Source: Flavobacteriaceae bacterium (GTDB taxonomy: Bacteria > Bacteroidota > Bacteroidia > Flavobacteriales > Flavobacteriaceae). From it: a stretch of DNA of 16,815 nucleotides. The DNA lies in the NCBI GenBank assembly GCA_019090365.1, contig JAHRWC010000302.1, positions 1 through 16,815 of the forward strand. The letters run 5' to 3'. Under the pieces are notes generated by a model. It made no database searches, was not told the DNA's origin, and saw only the letters and a program-made list of their open reading frames with translations. The translations under genes and the position numbers were made by a program. Of the stretch, positions 13,972-16,815 are shown piece by piece (position 1 is the first letter of the stretch; each line of letters starts with the position of its first letter).

Positions 13972-15324
13972 ATGGAATCTTTTGAAGATTTTAAAATCAA
14001 TAAACAATTAGGATACGCAATTGAAGACCTAGGTTTTAAGAAACCGACTTTAATTCAGAAGGAATCATTTTCAGTAATTCTTTCAGGAAAAGACATGGTA
14101 GGTATTGCGCAAACAGGAACTGGTAAAACATTTGCCTATATGTTGCCTATTCTTCAGGATTTAAAATTTTCAAAACAAGAGAATCCTAGAGTACTTATTA
14201 TAGTTCCTACACGTGAGCTAGTATTGCAAGTAGTAGAACAAATTGAACAGTTTGGTAAATACAGTAGTATTCGTGTTTTAGGAGTGTATGGGGGAACAAA
14301 TATTAATACTCAAAAACAAGCTGTAGCTCAAGGAACCGACATTATAGTTGCAACTCCTGGACGTTTGTATGATTTAGTATTGAGTAGATCATTACAATTG
14401 AAATCGATTAAAAAACTAGTCATTGATGAAGTAGATGTAATGCTAGATTTAGGATTTAGATTTCAAATCACAAACATCTTCGATTTATTGCCAGAGCGTA
14501 GGCAAAACATCATGTTTTCAGCAACAATGACTGAAGATATTGAAGCATTAATTGATGACTTTTTTATTACTCCTCAAAAGGTCTCAATCGCTTTAAGTGG
14601 AACACCCTTAGACAATATTAGTCAACAATGTTATATAGTTCAGAATTTTTATACGAAAGTTAATTTATTAGCTCATTTACTTCAAGATGAAGAAGAGTAT
14701 CATAAAGTTTTGGTATTTGTCTCAAATAAGAAGAGTGCGGATCGTTTGTTTGAAGAGTTAGATGAATTATTTGGTTCAGAAATATGTGTAATTCATTCAA
14801 ATAAAACTCAAAATTACAGAATACGCTCCATCAAACAATTCGATGAGGGAGACAATAGAATATTAGTCGCTACAGATGTTATGGCGCGTGGATTAGATTT
14901 AGATAAGATCTCACATGTTGTAAATTTTGATACGCCGAATTTTCCTGAAAACTACATGCATCGTATAGGAAGAACAGGTAGAGCAAAGCAGGAAGGAAAG
15001 TCATTGCTTTTTTATACTGAAAAAGAAACTCGTTTTAAAGAGGATATCGAAAGTTTAATGGATTATCAAATTCCAGAAATAGATTTCCCTGAAGGAATTG
15101 AAATTGCTACAAGATTAACTCCTGAAGAACAACCTAAAATTGTAGAACGAGATAACCCACATAAACAAACTCAATACGTACCTGGCGCAAGTTTTCATGA
15201 GAAAAAAGAAAAAAATAAAAAAGTAAACCAACGAGGTGCTTATGAAAGAGAGCTAAAGAAAAAATACAAAAAACCTAAAACTCGTGGGGATAAAAATTAC
15301 AATAAACGCAACAAACGTAAGTAG
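13972..15324 (+). CDS. DEAD-box ATP-dependent RNA helicase
   Basis: The 450-residue RNA helicase is of the RhlE/DeaD type, unwinding short RNA duplexes in ribosome assembly or RNA turnover. Motifs in order: Q motif with Q29, motif I 'AQTGTGKT' (46-53), Ia 'PTRELV', 'GG' and 'TPGRL', motif II 'DEVD' (152-155, Val instead of the usual Ala), motif III 'SAT' (183-185), motif V 'ATDVMARGLD', and motif VI 'HRIGRTGR' (330-337). The last 60 residues are Lys/Arg-rich, a typical RNA-binding tail. It ends three bases before the convergent stop of the next gene, with no terminator between. Confidence 0.94.
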   Translation: MESFEDFKINKQLGYAIEDLGFKKPTLIQKESFSVILSGKDMVGIAQTGTGKTFAYMLPILQDLKFSKQENPRVLIIVPTRELVLQVVEQIEQFGKYSSIRVLGVYGGTNINTQKQAVAQGTDIIVATPGRLYDLVLSRSLQLKSIKKLVIDEVDVMLDLGFRFQITNIFDLLPERRQNIMFSATMTEDIEALIDDFFITPQKVSIALSGTPLDNISQQCYIVQNFYTKVNLLAHLLQDEEEYHKVLVFVSNKKSADRLFEELDELFGSEICVIHSNKTQNYRIRSIKQFDEGDNRILVATDVMARGLDLDKISHVVNFDTPNFPENYMHRIGRTGRAKQEGKSLLFYTEKETRFKEDIESLMDYQIPEIDFPEGIEIATRLTPEEQPKIVERDNPHKQTQYVPGASFHEKKEKNKKVNQRGAYERELKKKYKKPKTRGDKNYNKRNKRK

Positions 15325-15327
15325 TTA

Positions 15328-15765
15328 TTAAATGTACCTGTTTAATCGAAGCAGTTGAATAGCTCCAGCATTTAATTGAAAATCTAAATCTGATATAAAA
15401 GAAGTAATTATTCCATCTTCAAATAGGTTTTTAAAATCATAAATGTGACTAATAATCTCTTTATAATATGATAGTAATTTGTCATTAGAAGCATTCAAGT
15501 TTAACTGTTTACACCAATTCAAATAATCTGTAGAGGCTTCAAGAGTTTCAATTTCTTTTAATGCAATTACCAAATGTAACAATTCGTTATCTATTTGTAA
15601 ATCACCATATTCATCGTCAGTTTGAACAATATATTTCTTTTGATTGATTGTAAGTTCTAAAGGATATAATTGGTTGTCAATTTTATCAATTTCAATTCTA
15701 TTAATACAAGTGTCAAACTTTTTTTTGAATTGTTTTAAAAGTTCTATTTCAGAAAAATCAATCAA
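15328..15765 (-). CDS. Hypothetical protein, 145 residues, TTG start
   Basis: I do not recognise this protein. It is acidic, rich in Leu/Ile/Asp, soluble by composition, with no signal peptide or membrane segment, and probably mainly helical after a short beta region ('YPLELTINQKKYIVQTDDEYGDLQI'). The frame has no ATG and no internal Met at all. The only usual start is the TTG at 15763-15765, one base after the stop of the upstream glutaredoxin-like gene, which points to translational coupling. Frame length, composition and tight spacing argue that it is real. Its stop is three bases from the stop of the convergent helicase gene. Confidence 0.72.
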   Translation of the reverse strand: MIDFSEIELLKQFKKKFDTCINRIEIDKIDNQLYPLELTINQKKYIVQTDDEYGDLQIDNELLHLVIALKEIETLEASTDYLNWCKQLNLNASNDKLLSYYKEIISHIYDFKNLFEDGIITSFISDLDFQLNAGAIQLLRLNRYI

Positions 15766-15766
15766 A

Positions 15767-16369
15767 TTAATCTTTGTTTAATTCTACCATTAGTTGGTCA
15801 TAATTTTCAACTTTTGGAAATATTTTACCACCTAAACTTACAATAGGTTTCTGTATAGAATCAATTTTTGGAATCACTCTTTTAAGGCCTTCCTTAACTT
15901 CAGGACGTTCAGCTAAAATAATCGAAGTAAATTTATATTTACTTTCGTTTAAAGGTTTGATTATGCTATCACATGTTGGACAATTTTCAGTAACATAAAT
16001 AGTAATCAATTTTTTCGGTTTGATTTTAATATTCGTGAAAGGTTTCCTTAATGCTCGCCTTGAAAGGCTATCATTTACTACTAATTCATAGGTATATTGG
16101 GGAAATTTACCTTTGGTAAGAATTAAGTTTTTAAGATGAACTTTGGATGCTTGTGGCACTCTAACCAATCTTGGTTTCCCTTTGCTTTGTCTAAAGTTTG
16201 TTCCAGAAACAGTAATCATGACATCATAATCTGTTTCAGATCCATTTATAGCATAAAGTGCAAGTCGATTTGCAATTTTTTCTTCAACTATTTTAATGTT
16301 TTTTTCTTGTGCAAAAATTGTAGACACAGATAATAGTAACAACAAGAAGAGTGAGGTTCTTTTTAGCAT
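15767..16369 (-). CDS. Secreted protein with C-terminal glutaredoxin/thioredoxin-like domain
   Basis: The 200-residue protein starts with a signal peptide (MLKRTSLFLLLLLSVSTIFAQ). Residues 24-117 are beta-rich ('YDVMITVSGTNFRQ', 'PRLVRVPQASKVHLKNLILTKG', 'YTYELVV') and unfamiliar. Residues 119-200 form a glutaredoxin-like fold: strand 'LITIYVTEN', the redox motif C130-P-T-C133, a cis-Pro segment 'QKPIVSLGGKIF' and a terminal helix. It should act on disulfides outside the cytoplasm, perhaps in folding or redox repair; this is inference. It is the first gene of a two-gene unit with the 145-residue unknown protein. No clear promoter; TAATTTTG on the minus strand at 16452-16459 is a weak candidate. 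Confidence 0.8.
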   Translation of the reverse strand: MLKRTSLFLLLLLSVSTIFAQEKNIKIVEEKIANRLALYAINGSETDYDVMITVSGTNFRQSKGKPRLVRVPQASKVHLKNLILTKGKFPQYTYELVVNDSLSRRALRKPFTNIKIKPKKLITIYVTENCPTCDSIIKPLNESKYKFTSIILAERPEVKEGLKRVIPKIDSIQKPIVSLGGKIFPKVENYDQLMVELNKD

Positions 16370-16499
16370 TTTTATTGTAAAAATAGTAATTATATATATA
16401 ACTTATAATGTAATAAAATTAAAGAGTTGTTAATTTTTATAAATTAGGTTTCAAAATTATATATTAGCTTAACAATAAATATGAAATTAAACACAAGCT

Positions 16500-16765
16500 A
16501 TGAAATCATTTAAACTATTAATTTTAGCCTTACTAATGTTACCAATTAGTAATGCTAATGCTCAAGAGAAAGATCAAGTAAAAGATACCGAAGATAAAAT
16601 AAAGCCTCTATTTACTTCAAAGGATAAGGATTTTATGCAGATGTGGTTTTATGAACAAGTACTTGAAATGGATTTGTCGGAAATACAAAAAGAAGAGTAT
16701 TATAGTAATTTAACTTACCATGTGTTTAAGATGAGTAAACTACAATTACCAAAATATGGCTATAC
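16500..16765 (+). CDS. Secreted hypothetical protein, 3' end lost to adapter
   Basis: The start is a signal peptide (MKSFKLLILALLMLPISNANAQ) followed by about 66 residues of a charged, helical mature protein ('FMQMWFYEQVLEMDLSEIQKEEYYSNLTYHVFKMSKL'). The pattern 'LDLSEIQKEEYYSxL' is common in small Bacteroidota periplasmic proteins, but I cannot name a family. Genomic sequence ends at about 16765. An apparent frame continues to 16805, but its last residues (LLYTSDAADEL) are translated adapter and must be dropped. The 130-bp gap to the divergent gene at 16369 is A/T-rich with no clear motif. Confidence 0.75.
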
Positions 16766-16815
16766 CTGTCTCTTATACACATCTGACGCTGCCGACGAAC
16801 TCTAGGGTGTAGATC
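16766..16815 (+). other. Illumina Nextera adapter at the contig end (not genomic)
   Basis: CTGTCTCTTATACACATCT (16766-16784) is the 19-base Tn5 mosaic end. It runs on into the Nextera adapter to 16798, then eight bases ACTCTAGG (16799-16806) in the i5 index position, then GTGTAGATC (16807-16815), the start of the P5-side flow-cell sequence. This is read-through from a short library insert kept in the assembly. Confidence 0.98.

Noticed and set aside
1..16765. CRISPR arrays, tRNA or rRNA genes, integrases or phage genes
   Set aside because: I looked for regularly spaced repeats, tRNA-like cloverleaf ends and mobile-element proteins and saw none.
16766..16805. Protein tail LLYTSDAADEL and the Tn5-like mosaic end as a possible transposon boundary
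   Set aside because: The following adapter, index and P5-side bases show it is sequencing library DNA, not an IS50/Tn5 insertion.

Overview
The window is AT-rich DNA from a member of the Bacteroidota, most likely a flavobacterium. The evidence is promoters with the TAnnTTTG -7 box typical of that phylum, almost no Shine-Dalgarno sequences, and secreted proteins ending their signal peptides in ..SQ/..AQ. Protein content also fits: a three-gene RND efflux operon, a LipL32-family protein, an anchored penicillin acylase, an M19 dipeptidase lipoprotein and RlmF. Genus cannot be told from the window. The right end is not natural DNA: the last 50 bases (16766-16815) are Illumina Nextera adapter, so the contig ends inside a gene at about 16765.

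Layout. (1) 1-5794, plus strand: the tail of a possible MarR-type regulator, then a periplasmic adaptor (HlyD type), an inner-membrane RND pump and a TolC-like outer-membrane factor, closed by a bidirectional terminator. Together these form a tripartite exporter, probably one operon. (2) 5829-9608, minus strand: an M19 dipeptidase lipoprotein and a membrane-anchored penicillin acylase family amidase, two cell-envelope amide hydrolases, each with its own -7 box. (3) 9714-10394, minus strand: a secreted LipL32-family protein with its own terminator. (4) 10395-12258, plus strand: a long regulatory leader and an SF2 DEAH helicase. (5) 12255-13814, minus strand: RlmF (23S rRNA m6A methyltransferase) and an outer-membrane beta-barrel protein. 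(6) 13972-15324, plus strand: a DEAD-box RNA helicase with a DEVD motif II. (7) 15328-16369, minus strand: a two-gene unit encoding a secreted protein with a glutaredoxin-like CPTC domain and a small Met-less unknown protein with a TTG start. (8) 16500-16765: the start of a secreted unknown protein, cut by adapter.

The most interesting signal is a roughly 91-base element that occurs twice, 9.4 kb apart, directly in front of two unrelated genes: the RND pump (1208-1299) and the DEAH helicase (10647-10737). Both copies share a 14-nt block, a spacer of exactly 34 nt whose sequence differs but which folds into a hairpin in both, a 17-nt block, and an ACACATGAAAA start-codon context. Three CAUG-containing segments, the last containing the start codon, can pair with one another in mutually exclusive ways. 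This resembles a cis-acting RNA switch controlling start-codon access. A short ORF beginning MKRAC opens both copies, so a leader-peptide mechanism is the main alternative. I do not recognise it as a known riboswitch class.
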